Below are positions 32,099-39,645 of a stretch of DNA of 51,567 nt, one piece after another (positions within the stretch are counted from its first letter, which is position 1; each line of letters opens with the position of its first letter). The stretch comes from Candidatus Dormiibacterota bacterium. GTDB taxonomy: Bacteria > Chloroflexota > Dormibacteria > Aeolococcales > Bog-877. The position numbers and the translations under genes were made by a program. The DNA is taken from positions 1 through 51,567 of the forward strand of contig DAHVDN010000017.1 of NCBI GenBank assembly GCA_027313505.1, read 5' to 3'. The notes beneath the pieces are model-generated. The model worked only from the letters and a program-made list of their open reading frames with translations, was not told where the DNA came from and made no database searches.

Positions 32099-33493
32099 TC
32101 AGCTGTTGTAGACGGTGGTGCCGTCCATCACCGTCTTGTTGAGCCGCTTGGAGAGGTGCAGCCCCTCCAGGACCAGCTCCAGCGCTGCGGCGACCGAGCC
32201 GGACTGATTGGGCTCGTCGAGGTCGGCGAGGATTCGCTTCATCTCCGGGACATCGGACGTCATCAGTTGGTACCGCTCGGCCGGGATCATCTCCCCGGTC
32301 TCCAAGCTCAGCCCCTGCTCGAACCGCCCCACCAGCGGGGCGAACTCGCTTACAGAAAAGTGGCGCCGGAAGACGTTGACCACCGCGGTGCGGATGAGCT
32401 TCAGCAGGACAACCTGCTCCTCCCCGTCATCCCAGCTCTCCAGCTCCAACTTTCCCGAGGTCGAGGCCGCCATCGCCGTCAGGTCGCTGACCCTAGGGAC
32501 GGCCGTCCCCTCCTGGAGGACGATGGCCCGGCGCAGAGCGTTGGCCAGCAAGCTCTCGAAGTTGGAGATGGATAGCCGCACCGAGACTCCGGAGCGTTGA
32601 TTCACCTGGGAGGTGCGGCGCGCGAGTTGGGAGATCTCCGCCACCAGCTCCCGCATGTAGGCCGGCACATGGAGCTCAACCCCCAGGCCGTCGAAGCTGG
32701 TGCGCTCCTGCTCCATGATGTCCGCCTCCTGCTCTGCGGTGCGCGGGTAGTGGGTGCGGATCTGAGCGCCGAAGCGGTCCTTGAGCGGGGTGATGATCCG
32801 GCCTCGATTGGTGTAGTCCTCGGGGTTGGCGGTGGCCACCACCAGAAGGTCGAGATCCAACCGGACCTGGAAGCCCCGGATCTGGACATCTCGCTCTTCC
32901 ATTATGTTGAGCAGCCCCACCTGAATCCGCTCCGCGAGATCCGGCAGCTCGTTAATGGCGAAGATTCCCCGATTCACCCGCGGTAGCAGCCCATAGTGGA
33001 TGGTCAGCTCATCGGCCAGGTACCGGCCCTCGGCGACCCGGATGGGATCCACCTCACCGATCAGGTCAGCGATTGATGTGTCGGGGGTGGCCAGCTTCTC
33101 CGCGAATCGCTTCTCCCGACCGATCCAATCGATGGGCGTGAGCTCTCCGAGCTCCGCCACCAGGTCGCGCCCGTGGCGGCTGATGGGGGAGTAGGGGTGA
33201 TCGTGCACCTCGCTGCCGCGCACCACCGGGATCTGCTCGTCCAACAGCGAGGTCAGGGCGCGGATTAGTCGCGACTTCGCCTGCCCCCTCTCTCCCAGGA
33301 AGATGATGTCCTGCCCGGCCAGAAGGGCGTTTTGGATCTGGGGGACCACGGTGTCCTGATAGCCCACCAACCCGGGAAACAGCGTCCGACCGGCGCGCAG
33401 CGCAGACACCAGGTTGTCCCGCAGCTCCTCCCGGACCGACCGCATCCGGTACTCGCTGCCCCGAAGTTCGCCGAGGGTGCTGGGGAGCGTCAC
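32099..33493 (-). CDS. MoxR-family AAA+ ATPase
   Basis: About 465 residues, cytosolic. The AAA+ core has Walker A in IFLGERGQAKSRLIRAL, the Walker B region RGIFAINELPDL, sensor-type VVATANPEDYTNRGRIITPL and the arginine finger region LKDRFGAQIRTHYP. The phrase TLGELRGSEYRMRSVREELR at the N-terminus is typical of the MoxR group that precedes VWA genes. GTG 33493 is chosen because it puts the conserved TLPSTLGELR at the N-terminus; GTG 33538 and TTG 33505 are in-frame alternatives without better ribosome sites. A good -10 box (TATAGT) lies about 45 bases upstream. It heads the operon moxR-VWA-DUF1444-NlpC/P60, running into the murD-like gene. Confidence 0.9.
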   Translation of the reverse strand: MTLPSTLGELRGSEYRMRSVREELRDNLVSALRAGRTLFPGLVGYQDTVVPQIQNALLAGQDIIFLGERGQAKSRLIRALTSLLDEQIPVVRGSEVHDHPYSPISRHGRDLVAELGELTPIDWIGREKRFAEKLATPDTSIADLIGEVDPIRVAEGRYLADELTIHYGLLPRVNRGIFAINELPDLAERIQVGLLNIMEERDVQIRGFQVRLDLDLLVVATANPEDYTNRGRIITPLKDRFGAQIRTHYPRTAEQEADIMEQERTSFDGLGVELHVPAYMRELVAEISQLARRTSQVNQRSGVSVRLSISNFESLLANALRRAIVLQEGTAVPRVSDLTAMAASTSGKLELESWDDGEEQVVLLKLIRTAVVNVFRRHFSVSEFAPLVGRFEQGLSLETGEMIPAERYQLMTSDVPEMKRILADLDEPNQSGSVAAALELVLEGLHLSKRLNKTVMDGTTVYNS

Positions 33494-33536
33494 GTTGTGT
33501 TCCAAATTCCGCCGCCTGCCGGGAGCCGCAGCTCCC

Positions 33537-33542
33537 ACTATA
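33537..33542 (-). promoter_or_regulatory. -10 box of the moxR operon
   Basis: On the minus strand TATAGT, about 44 bases ahead of the chosen GTG. It also overlaps the GTG at 33538, which argues against that codon being the start. Confidence 0.45.
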
Positions 33543-33650
33543 GCCGCGGCCCTTCGTAAGGGGCCCCAATCAGGGGGAAGGCCGGGCCGCCCACCTGTCC
33601 ATCCTCGGTGAGGCTGCGCGTTGGCGCTTCACTGCCGCAAGCTATGCCCG

Positions 33651-34496
33651 ATGAGTGAACCGGCAGAGGTCGAGGGTGGTGGCGGGGTCTTCGGCCATGA
33701 GCGGATCGCCGCCACCGCCGACCCGTCCCCATTCACGGTGCGGATGGGTTGGGGGGAAGAGGGGGCGGCGGCCCTCGGTCCCACCTCCGACGTGGTTGTC
33801 GTGGTGGATGTGATCACCTTTTCAACCGCGGTCTCGGTGGCGATGGACAGGGGTTGCTCGGTGTACCCCAGCCGGTGGGACGAGGGGGCCGCCACCAAGC
33901 TGGCGGCGCGTCTTGGCGCCGAGCTCGCCGTCTCCAGGTCGCTCGTGGACCAGGATCACCCCTACTCGCTCTCTCCGGCGACCCTGGGTCAGCTGCCCTT
34001 TGGAAGTTCGATAGTGCTTCCCTCGCCGAACGGCTCCGCCATCTCGGTGGCCGCCGCCGCTGGAGCCGCAGTGGTCGTGGCCGGCTCGCTGCGCAACGCC
34101 GCCGCGGTCTCCCGCTTCGCCAGGCGGGCCGGCCGGGTCATCTCGGTGGTAGCGGCGGGGGAGCGCTGGCCGGACCGGAGTCTGGATCCAGCCCTTGAGG
34201 ACCAGATCGGTGCCGGAGCGATCATCGATGGGCTGAGGAGCCGCCGCCGGTCGCCCGAGGCGCAGGCGGCGGCGGCAGTCTTCCTAAAGGCCCGAAGCAG
34301 CGGATTAGCGGGCGTCCTGCGGCAGACGGTCTCGGGACGGGAGCAGTTAGCAAGGGGGTACGGCCAAGAGGTGGAGTGGGCCGCGGCCCTGAATGTCTCC
34401 TGGGTGGTGCCGGTCCTTCAGGACGGAGCCTTCCGGCCGATCGGGTCAAGGATGGTCAGGCAGACGCTCGCACTGCACTTCGATGGCGGCCGATGA
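33651..34496 (+). CDS. ComB-family protein (2-phosphosulfolactate phosphatase-like)
   Basis: About 281 residues of the ComB fold: VVVVVDVITFSTAVSVAMDRG, the SIVLPSPNGSAISVAAAAGA loop (family TxNGTxA), VVVAGSLRNAAAVSRF, ISVVAAGERWPDRSLDPALE and DQIGAGAIIDGL. Characterised ComB is a magnesium-dependent acid phosphatase of the coenzyme M pathway in methanogens. Many bacteria carry homologues with no coenzyme M pathway, and none of its other genes are here, so only the family is firm. ATG 33651 is used; the first 30 residues are Gly/Glu-rich and not conserved. The stop lies 41 bases inside the convergent dienelactone hydrolase gene. Confidence 0.82.
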   Translation: MSEPAEVEGGGGVFGHERIAATADPSPFTVRMGWGEEGAAALGPTSDVVVVVDVITFSTAVSVAMDRGCSVYPSRWDEGAATKLAARLGAELAVSRSLVDQDHPYSLSPATLGQLPFGSSIVLPSPNGSAISVAAAAGAAVVVAGSLRNAAAVSRFARRAGRVISVVAAGERWPDRSLDPALEDQIGAGAIIDGLRSRRRSPEAQAAAAVFLKARSSGLAGVLRQTVSGREQLARGYGQEVEWAAALNVSWVVPVLQDGAFRPIGSRMVRQTLALHFDGGR

Positions 34497-35214
34497 AGCC
34501 CAGCATCCGCTCCCAGGCATCGTCACAGGCCGCCGCGTGCTCCTTGAAGGTTCGGTCGAAGAAGCTATGGGGCGCACCCTCATAGGTGTGGGCCTCGAAC
34601 GCCACTCCGGCCGCCGCGAGGTCACCTTCGAACCTTCGATATGCCTCAGCCGGGGTGAAGTCGGCCCCGGCGATGAGCAGCAGCAATGGGCTCTTCATGA
34701 GTTTAAGAAACGGCTCGGTCCGCTGAGGTTGGCCGTAGAAACCGATGCAGCCGGCAAGCCCGTGATCGGCAGCTCCCTGGTTCCAGGAGTTGCTCCCTCC
34801 GAAGCAGAAGCCCACGGAGAAGACGTCTGTGCAACCGCCGCCAGCCGGTGATCTGAGCCAGTCGACGGCAGCGCCGACGTCCATGGCAATCTGGTCAGAG
34901 GTGGCCTGTTCCACGTGGGGTCGAAACTCGAAGCTGTCATCACGGGCGGCCAGGCCAGCGGTTCTTCCGAAGTAGTCGATGGCCACGGCGTTGAGGCCGG
35001 TCTCCGCAAACCGAAGTGCCAGCTCCTCATAGAAGGGATGGAGCCCGCGAACGTCAGGGAGGATCACGATCCCCGCCTGGTCGTCAGCCTCGGGGTGGGC
35101 GCCGTAGGCTGCGAATCGGGCGCCGTCTGCGGCGGTCAACACCAGCTGCTCTCCCTCGGGGGAGCCGCCTCTGATGGGAGGGAATGGGGGTATGGCGTCG
35201 TCTGAATAGCACAT
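34456..35214 (-). CDS. Dienelactone hydrolase family protein
   Basis: An alpha/beta-hydrolase. Catalytic elements: nucleophile Cys in VGFCFGGSNSW (G-x-C-x-G elbow), the Asp in IAGADFTPAEA and the His in GAPHSFFD. The YGQPQ segment in mid-protein and IVILPDVRGLHPFYEELA at the front are typical of the DLH family, which hydrolyses lactone or ester bonds such as in chlorocatechol breakdown. Length about 252. The natural substrate is unknown. ATG 35214 is chosen because a CACAAT box sits 6 bases before it; a longer in-frame start at 35283 would run through the divergent promoter region. It ends 41 bases inside the comB-like gene on the other strand. Confidence 0.88.
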   Translation of the reverse strand: MCYSDDAIPPFPPIRGGSPEGEQLVLTAADGARFAAYGAHPEADDQAGIVILPDVRGLHPFYEELALRFAETGLNAVAIDYFGRTAGLAARDDSFEFRPHVEQATSDQIAMDVGAAVDWLRSPAGGGCTDVFSVGFCFGGSNSWNQGAADHGLAGCIGFYGQPQRTEPFLKLMKSPLLLLIAGADFTPAEAYRRFEGDLAAAGVAFEAHTYEGAPHSFFDRTFKEHAAACDDAWERMLGFIGRHRSAVRASA

Positions 35215-35219
35215 GGGCC

Positions 35220-35226
35220 TATTGTG
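35220..35226. promoter_or_regulatory. Overlapping divergent -10 boxes
   Basis: The same seven bases give TATTGT on the plus strand (toward the AhpD-like gene) and CACAAT on the minus strand, six bases from the dienelactone hydrolase ATG. Transcription in the two directions would compete. Confidence 0.4.
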
Positions 35227-35285
35227 GCACTGGAGGAAGATGCGGTCCGGCCCCACTTCGCCAAGGCTCAGAGGAGGTACCACGG

Positions 35286-35660
35286 ATGACCCGAATCGAC
35301 CACAAGGAGGTCCTAACCGACCTCAGCCAGCCGGTCGCAGAGCTCCGCCGGGCGATCCCCGAAGTGTGGGGTGCCTACGCCTCCATGCACCGGGCGGTGA
35401 TCAAGGACGGCGAGCTCTCGGCCAGGAGCAAGGAGCTCATCGCCCTTGCGATAGCCATAGTCAAGAGGTGCGACGGCTGCATCGCCTCCCACGCCAGGGG
35501 AGCGGCTCGCCACGGGGCGACGTCGCAGGAGGTGGCCGAGATGATCGGAGTGACACTGATGATGGACGGCGGCCCGGCGACCGTCTATGGCCCCAGGGCC
35601 TGGGAGGCCTACCACCAATTCGCGGAGGCGATGCCCCGGCCGGGGACCGACGGCTCCTGA
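35286..35660 (+). CDS. Carboxymuconolactone decarboxylase / AhpD-like protein
   Basis: 124 residues of the AhpD-like all-helical fold. The active-site motif is KRCDGCIASHARGAARHGAT (CxxC with the downstream His), and LSARSKELIALAIAIV precedes it. Proteins with the CxxC-x3-H form act as peroxidase or disulfide-reducing partners; the gamma-carboxymuconolactone decarboxylases proper lack the CxxC. The ATG has a strong ribosome site, GAGGAGG, 8 bases away. The next gene, a CoA-transferase, begins 36 bases downstream on the same strand, so they are probably cotranscribed. Confidence 0.88.
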   Translation: MTRIDHKEVLTDLSQPVAELRRAIPEVWGAYASMHRAVIKDGELSARSKELIALAIAIVKRCDGCIASHARGAARHGATSQEVAEMIGVTLMMDGGPATVYGPRAWEAYHQFAEAMPRPGTDGS

Positions 35661-35695
35661 GCGCCAACAGCGACGGTCAGCAGGGGATCGGCCAG

Positions 35696-36901
35696 TTGCC
35701 CGTGCCCTCATCTGACTCCGGCCGGGCCGAGATTGCCAAGGCAGGACCTCTAGCAGGGCTGCTGGTTGCTGACTTCAGCAGGATCCTGGCAGGACCGTAC
35801 CTGACCATGCTGCTGGGGGACCTCGGAGCTGACGTGGTCAAGGTGGAGCGGCCCCTTCTCGGCGACGATGCCCGTCAATGGGGTCCGCCCTGGTCGGCGG
35901 ATGGTCGGAGCACCTACTTCCTTGGCGTGAACCGCAACAAGCGCTCAATCGAACTGGACCTTTCAAGACCGGCGGATCTCGAGCTCGCTCGCCGCCTTTG
36001 CCAGCGCGCTGACGTCATCATCGAGAACTTCAGGCCGGGGACGATGGCGAAGTATGGCCTCGATGAGGAGTCGGTGCGAGATCGAAATCTGGGGGTGGTC
36101 TACTGCTGCATAAGTGGGTTCGGATCGGGGGCAGGTGCGAACCTCAAGGGCTACGATCTCCTGGTCCAGGCTGTGGGCGGGCTCATGAGCGTCACCGGAC
36201 CCGCAGTCGGCACTCCCACCAAGGTTGGAGTCGCCATGGTCGACGTGCTGACCGGGTTGCATGCCGCGGTCGGAGTTCTGGCCGCGCTGCGCGAGCGGGA
36301 GAGCACCGGAAAGGGCCAGATGGTGAGTGTGAACCTGCTCTCCGCACTGCTCTCCTCTTTGGTTAACCACGCCTCGGGGCTGCTCATGGGAGGGGTCATG
36401 CCGCGGCCGATGGGAAATCGGCATCCCAGCGTCGCCCCCTACGAGCTCCTGCAGGCGCAGGACCGCCCTTTGGCGCTGGCCGTCGGCAACGACCGCCAGT
36501 TCGCCACTCTCTGCTCCGCCCTTGATCGGCCGAAGCTGGCCACGGACCCGCGCTTTGCCACCAACCCGCTGCGAGTGGGCAATCGCGACTCACTGGTGCA
36601 GGAGCTGGAGGCGAGTCTCTCCAGCCTCCCCGCTCGGTCGTGGGTCGACCGGCTGCAGCCGCTGGGGATCCCCTGTGGTGTGGTCAACGACGTGGGAGAG
36701 GCGCTGGCCTTGGCCGCCGAGTTGGGACTCCACCCGGTGGTGGACCTTCCGAGAGCGGACGGGGTGGCCGACCGCGCCATCGCCGACCCCATCACCCTCA
36801 GCCAGTCTCGCGTCGCCTACCGCCGCGCGGCGCCGACGCTGGGCCAGCACAACCAAGAGCTTCGCTCCTGGCTCGAGGCCCTGCCCGGGTCGGAGCCGTG
36901 A
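35696..36901 (+). CDS. CaiB/BaiF (class III) CoA-transferase
   Basis: About 400 residues. Family motifs: LLVADFSRILAGPYLTMLLG and DLGADVVKVERP at the N-terminus, with DLSRPADLELARRLCQRADV, IENFRPGTMAKYGL, YCCISGFG, GYDLLVQAVGGLMSVTG, GVAMVDVLTGLHAAVGVLAA and NRHPSVAPYELL following. The catalytic Asp is in the D of GVAMVDVL (family position). It transfers CoA between carboxylic acids; the substrate is unknown. TTG 35696 (AGGGG 9 bases upstream) is used; GTG 35702 is the alternative. The frame is open far upstream, but that part is out of phase with the AhpD-like gene it crosses. Confidence 0.9.
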   Translation: MPVPSSDSGRAEIAKAGPLAGLLVADFSRILAGPYLTMLLGDLGADVVKVERPLLGDDARQWGPPWSADGRSTYFLGVNRNKRSIELDLSRPADLELARRLCQRADVIIENFRPGTMAKYGLDEESVRDRNLGVVYCCISGFGSGAGANLKGYDLLVQAVGGLMSVTGPAVGTPTKVGVAMVDVLTGLHAAVGVLAALRERESTGKGQMVSVNLLSALLSSLVNHASGLLMGGVMPRPMGNRHPSVAPYELLQAQDRPLALAVGNDRQFATLCSALDRPKLATDPRFATNPLRVGNRDSLVQELEASLSSLPARSWVDRLQPLGIPCGVVNDVGEALALAAELGLHPVVDLPRADGVADRAIADPITLSQSRVAYRRAAPTLGQHNQELRSWLEALPGSEP

Positions 36902-37109
36902 CAGTTCAGTCAGGGCTGGAGCCCATGTGGCGTGGCCGAGGGCGAAGGGCGGACTGCAAAGATCTCTAGTGTGAAACCAGCATCGGGATCCGGACCTAAG
37001 GGTCGGGGTCGCCCGCCCCAGGGGTGGTGGCTCGGCCATGAGGCATACTGGGCACCAGCCTCTGAGTCAGCCGCCAAGGATCCAACCCACCCAGTCAGGA
37101 GTTCTCATT

Positions 37110-37868
37110 TTGCCTGTGGTTCAACAGGACAGCCGGGTGGTTCCACCCCTCCCGGAACCACGGACCATCACCTTGGAGGTGGTGGCAGCCTCGGAGATCA
37201 CCGCAAATATGCGGAGGATCGTACTGGGGGGGGAGGAGCTGCGAGGGTTCCACCACCTGCCCGGCCAGGACATCATGCTCAGCCTCCCGACGGGCACGGG
37301 TGGCGCCGTGAACCGCCGTTACTCCATACGGCACTTCGAGCCCAGCTCCCTCACCCTGGAACTGAATGCGGTGCGGCATGGCAGCGGCCCCGGCTCCAGG
37401 TGGTTGGAGTTGGCTGCCGCGGGGCAGCTGTTGGCGAATGTCGTCGCTCCGCGCGGCAAGATCACCGTCAATCCGGCTGCACCCTGGCATCTGTTCATCG
37501 GTGACGAGACGGCCATCCCCGCCGCCTACAACATGGTGGAGGCGATTGGCACTACAGCTGGAGCAAAACTCCTGATGGAGGTCGCGGGCGCCGACGAGGA
37601 GATGACTCCGGCACCGGCCCCAGCCACCTGGATCCACCGCCAGGGCGATCCGCCCGGCGAGGAAGGCAGGCTCATGGAGGCGGTTGCCGGCCTGGCCCTG
37701 CCGCCTGGCGATGGTCACGTCTACATCGCCGGAGAAGCCCGCACCGTGCTCCGGATCCGCGACCTTCTGGTCGGCCGTGGAGTCGTGCGGGCGCGGATGT
37801 CGGTGAAGGCCTACTGGCGTAAGGATATGGCCAACCTCGAACGGGGGGAGCCCCAGCCCGCCGAGTAA
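37110..37868 (+). CDS. Siderophore-interacting protein (FAD-dependent ferric-siderophore reductase)
   Basis: About 252 residues of the SIP/ViuB family. The FAD domain holds ITANMRRIVLGGEEL, the FAD-binding NRRYSIRHF and GPGSRWLELAAAGQ. The NAD(P) domain holds WHLFIGDETAIPAAYNMVEA and HVYIAGEARTVLRIRDLL with the RDLLV end, then the usual VKAYWRKDM. It reduces ferric siderophores to release iron in the cytoplasm. TTG 37110 is chosen because AGGAG lies 8 bases upstream; GTG 37116 is the alternative, and a longer in-frame opening at 37038 lies before the ribosome site. Two exporter-fold ABC half-transporter genes follow after 13 bases, the layout of the mycobacterial IrtAB siderophore importer with the flavoprotein as a separate chain. 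Confidence 0.9.
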   Translation: MPVVQQDSRVVPPLPEPRTITLEVVAASEITANMRRIVLGGEELRGFHHLPGQDIMLSLPTGTGGAVNRRYSIRHFEPSSLTLELNAVRHGSGPGSRWLELAAAGQLLANVVAPRGKITVNPAAPWHLFIGDETAIPAAYNMVEAIGTTAGAKLLMEVAGADEEMTPAPAPATWIHRQGDPPGEEGRLMEAVAGLALPPGDGHVYIAGEARTVLRIRDLLVGRGVVRARMSVKAYWRKDMANLERGEPQPAE

Positions 37869-37896
37869 GCCGCCTCTCCAGGTGGCGGCGCCTACC

Positions 37897-39645
37897 ATGA
37901 GGTGGGTGCGCTCTGTCCTTCTGGTCCCCCCAGGCACCCCCGACATCGGCTCCGCCGGCGGATTCCTCCGATGGCTGGTACGTCGGCAATTTCTCAATCT
38001 GGTCGTGGGCGGTGTGTATGGAACCATCTGGATGGGAACCCAGGGCGCCGTTCCGTTGGTGGTCGGGGCGGCTGTCGAGGCGGTCATCCACGGGAACCGG
38101 GGACAGATAGTCGGGTGGGCTTTTGCGGTGCTGGGCCTTGGTGTCGTTCAGGCTGGGTCCGGGGGCCTTCGCCACCGGGAGGCTGTCACCAATAGGATGC
38201 TCGCCGCCGCCTGTGTTCAGCGGCTGGTCGCGCGCCAGGCGTCCGCGTTGGGTGGAGACCTGCCCCGACATGTGGCTGCCGGAGAGGTCGCTGGGATTGG
38301 GGCCAGCGATGTCGGCAACATCGCCAACGTGCTGGATATCCTTCCTCGACTGACCGGAGCGGTGGTGGCGGTCGTTGGTGTGGCGGTTGTGCTTCTCCTG
38401 ACTTCGTTGCCACTTGGCTTGGTGGTGGTGGCGGGGGTTCCACTCACCGCTCTGGCCATTGGACCCCTGCTCGGGCCGCTGGAGCGTCGCCAACGAGTTC
38501 AACGCGAGGAGATAGGGAAGGCATCCTCAATTACCTCGGACACCGTCGTCGGGCTCAGGGTGCTGCGCGGCCTCGGTGGTGAGAAGGTATTCTCCGCCCG
38601 CTTTGCTCGGGCATCTCAGCGGATCCGAGTGGCGGCGGTCCGCACCGCCAAGCTGGAGGCCACCCTGGCGGCTCTGCAGCTGTTTCTCCCAGGAGTGCTG
38701 CTGGTCGCGATCACCGGGATCGGGGCCCACCTTGTCCTCACCGGCCAACTGACTCCGGGGACTCTGGTGACGGCCTACGGCGAGGCCGCATTTCTTCTGA
38801 TCCCGTTGGAGGCGTTGATCGAGGCTGCCTACTACTTCACCGGCGGTCTGGTGGCGGCAGGCAGGGTGGTGGCGCTCCTCTCCAGGGAGCGGGACCTCTC
38901 ATTCGCCCCGCTTCCGTCGGCCGGCCGGACGCCGGCGGGGGCCCTTTACGACGAGCAGACTCGTTTAAGGTTCGAACCTGGGCTCCTGACCGCTGTGGTC
39001 ACCGACGACCAGGAAGAGACCCACCAGCTGGTGGAAAGGCTGGGGCGCTACTCTGAGCCGCCCGAGGGGCTGGCGGTGACGGTGGGCGGACTGTCGCTGA
39101 GCGAACTCTCCCTGTCCGAGTTGCGAAGTCGGATCATGGTTCTGCCCAAGGAGGCAACCATGCTGGCGGGCACCTTGGCTGAAACGCTGTCACCACCTGC
39201 CGCTGGGCCTTTGCATCTGCCGCTGGCCGATGCCCTGAGGGGAGCTGGGGCCCAGGAGATCTTGGATGGATCGCCCGAGGGGGCCGGGACCGAGGTGCCT
39301 GAACGGGGAACCACCCTGTCCGGTGGCCAGCGACAGCGGTTGCTCCTGGCGGCCGCTCTGCGTGCCAATCCCGAGGTCCTCATTCTGGACGAGCCCACCA
39401 GCGCTGTTGACGCCCACACCGAAGCGGAGATTGCTCTCGGCCTACGAGAGGTCCGACAGGGCAGAACCACTGTGGTTTTCACGGCCAGCCCTCTTCTTTG
39501 CGAGCGCGCCGACCTCGTGGTGTTGTGGTCCCATGGGGTGACGACCGCGGGCAGCCACCACGAACTGCTGCGATCCAACGCTCGCTACCGAGAGCTGGTA
39601 GCGCGCGGGATGGACAGCCCCGGGGCGCCTGGGGCAAGGCCATGA
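37897..39645 (+). CDS. ABC exporter-fold half-transporter with degenerate nucleotide-binding domain
   Basis: About 582 residues. Six membrane helices lie in the first 300 or so, with the coupling region QREEIGKASSITSDTVVGLR. The nucleotide-binding domain has an intact signature LSGGQRQR, Walker B VLILDEPTSAVD and D-loop. The Walker A P-loop is gone: the expected GxxGxGKS position reads LLTAVVTDDQEETHQLVE. The H-loop is also lost (VVFTASPLL). The partner encoded next keeps the P-loop and H-loop, so only one composite ATP site can form. GTG 37882, ATG 37897 and GTG 37906 are possible starts. The stop overlaps the partner start (ATGA). With the SIP gene upstream, siderophore import is the leading inference; drug or lipid export remains possible. 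Confidence 0.88.
   Translation: MRWVRSVLLVPPGTPDIGSAGGFLRWLVRRQFLNLVVGGVYGTIWMGTQGAVPLVVGAAVEAVIHGNRGQIVGWAFAVLGLGVVQAGSGGLRHREAVTNRMLAAACVQRLVARQASALGGDLPRHVAAGEVAGIGASDVGNIANVLDILPRLTGAVVAVVGVAVVLLLTSLPLGLVVVAGVPLTALAIGPLLGPLERRQRVQREEIGKASSITSDTVVGLRVLRGLGGEKVFSARFARASQRIRVAAVRTAKLEATLAALQLFLPGVLLVAITGIGAHLVLTGQLTPGTLVTAYGEAAFLLIPLEALIEAAYYFTGGLVAAGRVVALLSRERDLSFAPLPSAGRTPAGALYDEQTRLRFEPGLLTAVVTDDQEETHQLVERLGRYSEPPEGLAVTVGGLSLSELSLSELRSRIMVLPKEATMLAGTLAETLSPPAAGPLHLPLADALRGAGAQEILDGSPEGAGTEVPERGTTLSGGQRQRLLLAAALRANPEVLILDEPTSAVDAHTEAEIALGLREVRQGRTTVVFTASPLLCERADLVVLWSHGVTTAGSHHELLRSNARYRELVARGMDSPGAPGARP

Noticed and set aside
30061-32142. Long open frame on the plus strand across the VWA gene
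   Set aside because: The minus-strand gene has a complete MIDAS site and coupling with moxR and the DUF1444-like gene. The plus frame is a GC-rich shadow with no motif.
35213-35695. Upstream part of the CoA-transferase frame
   Set aside because: It runs out of phase through the AhpD-like gene, which has its own strong ribosome site and CxxC motif.
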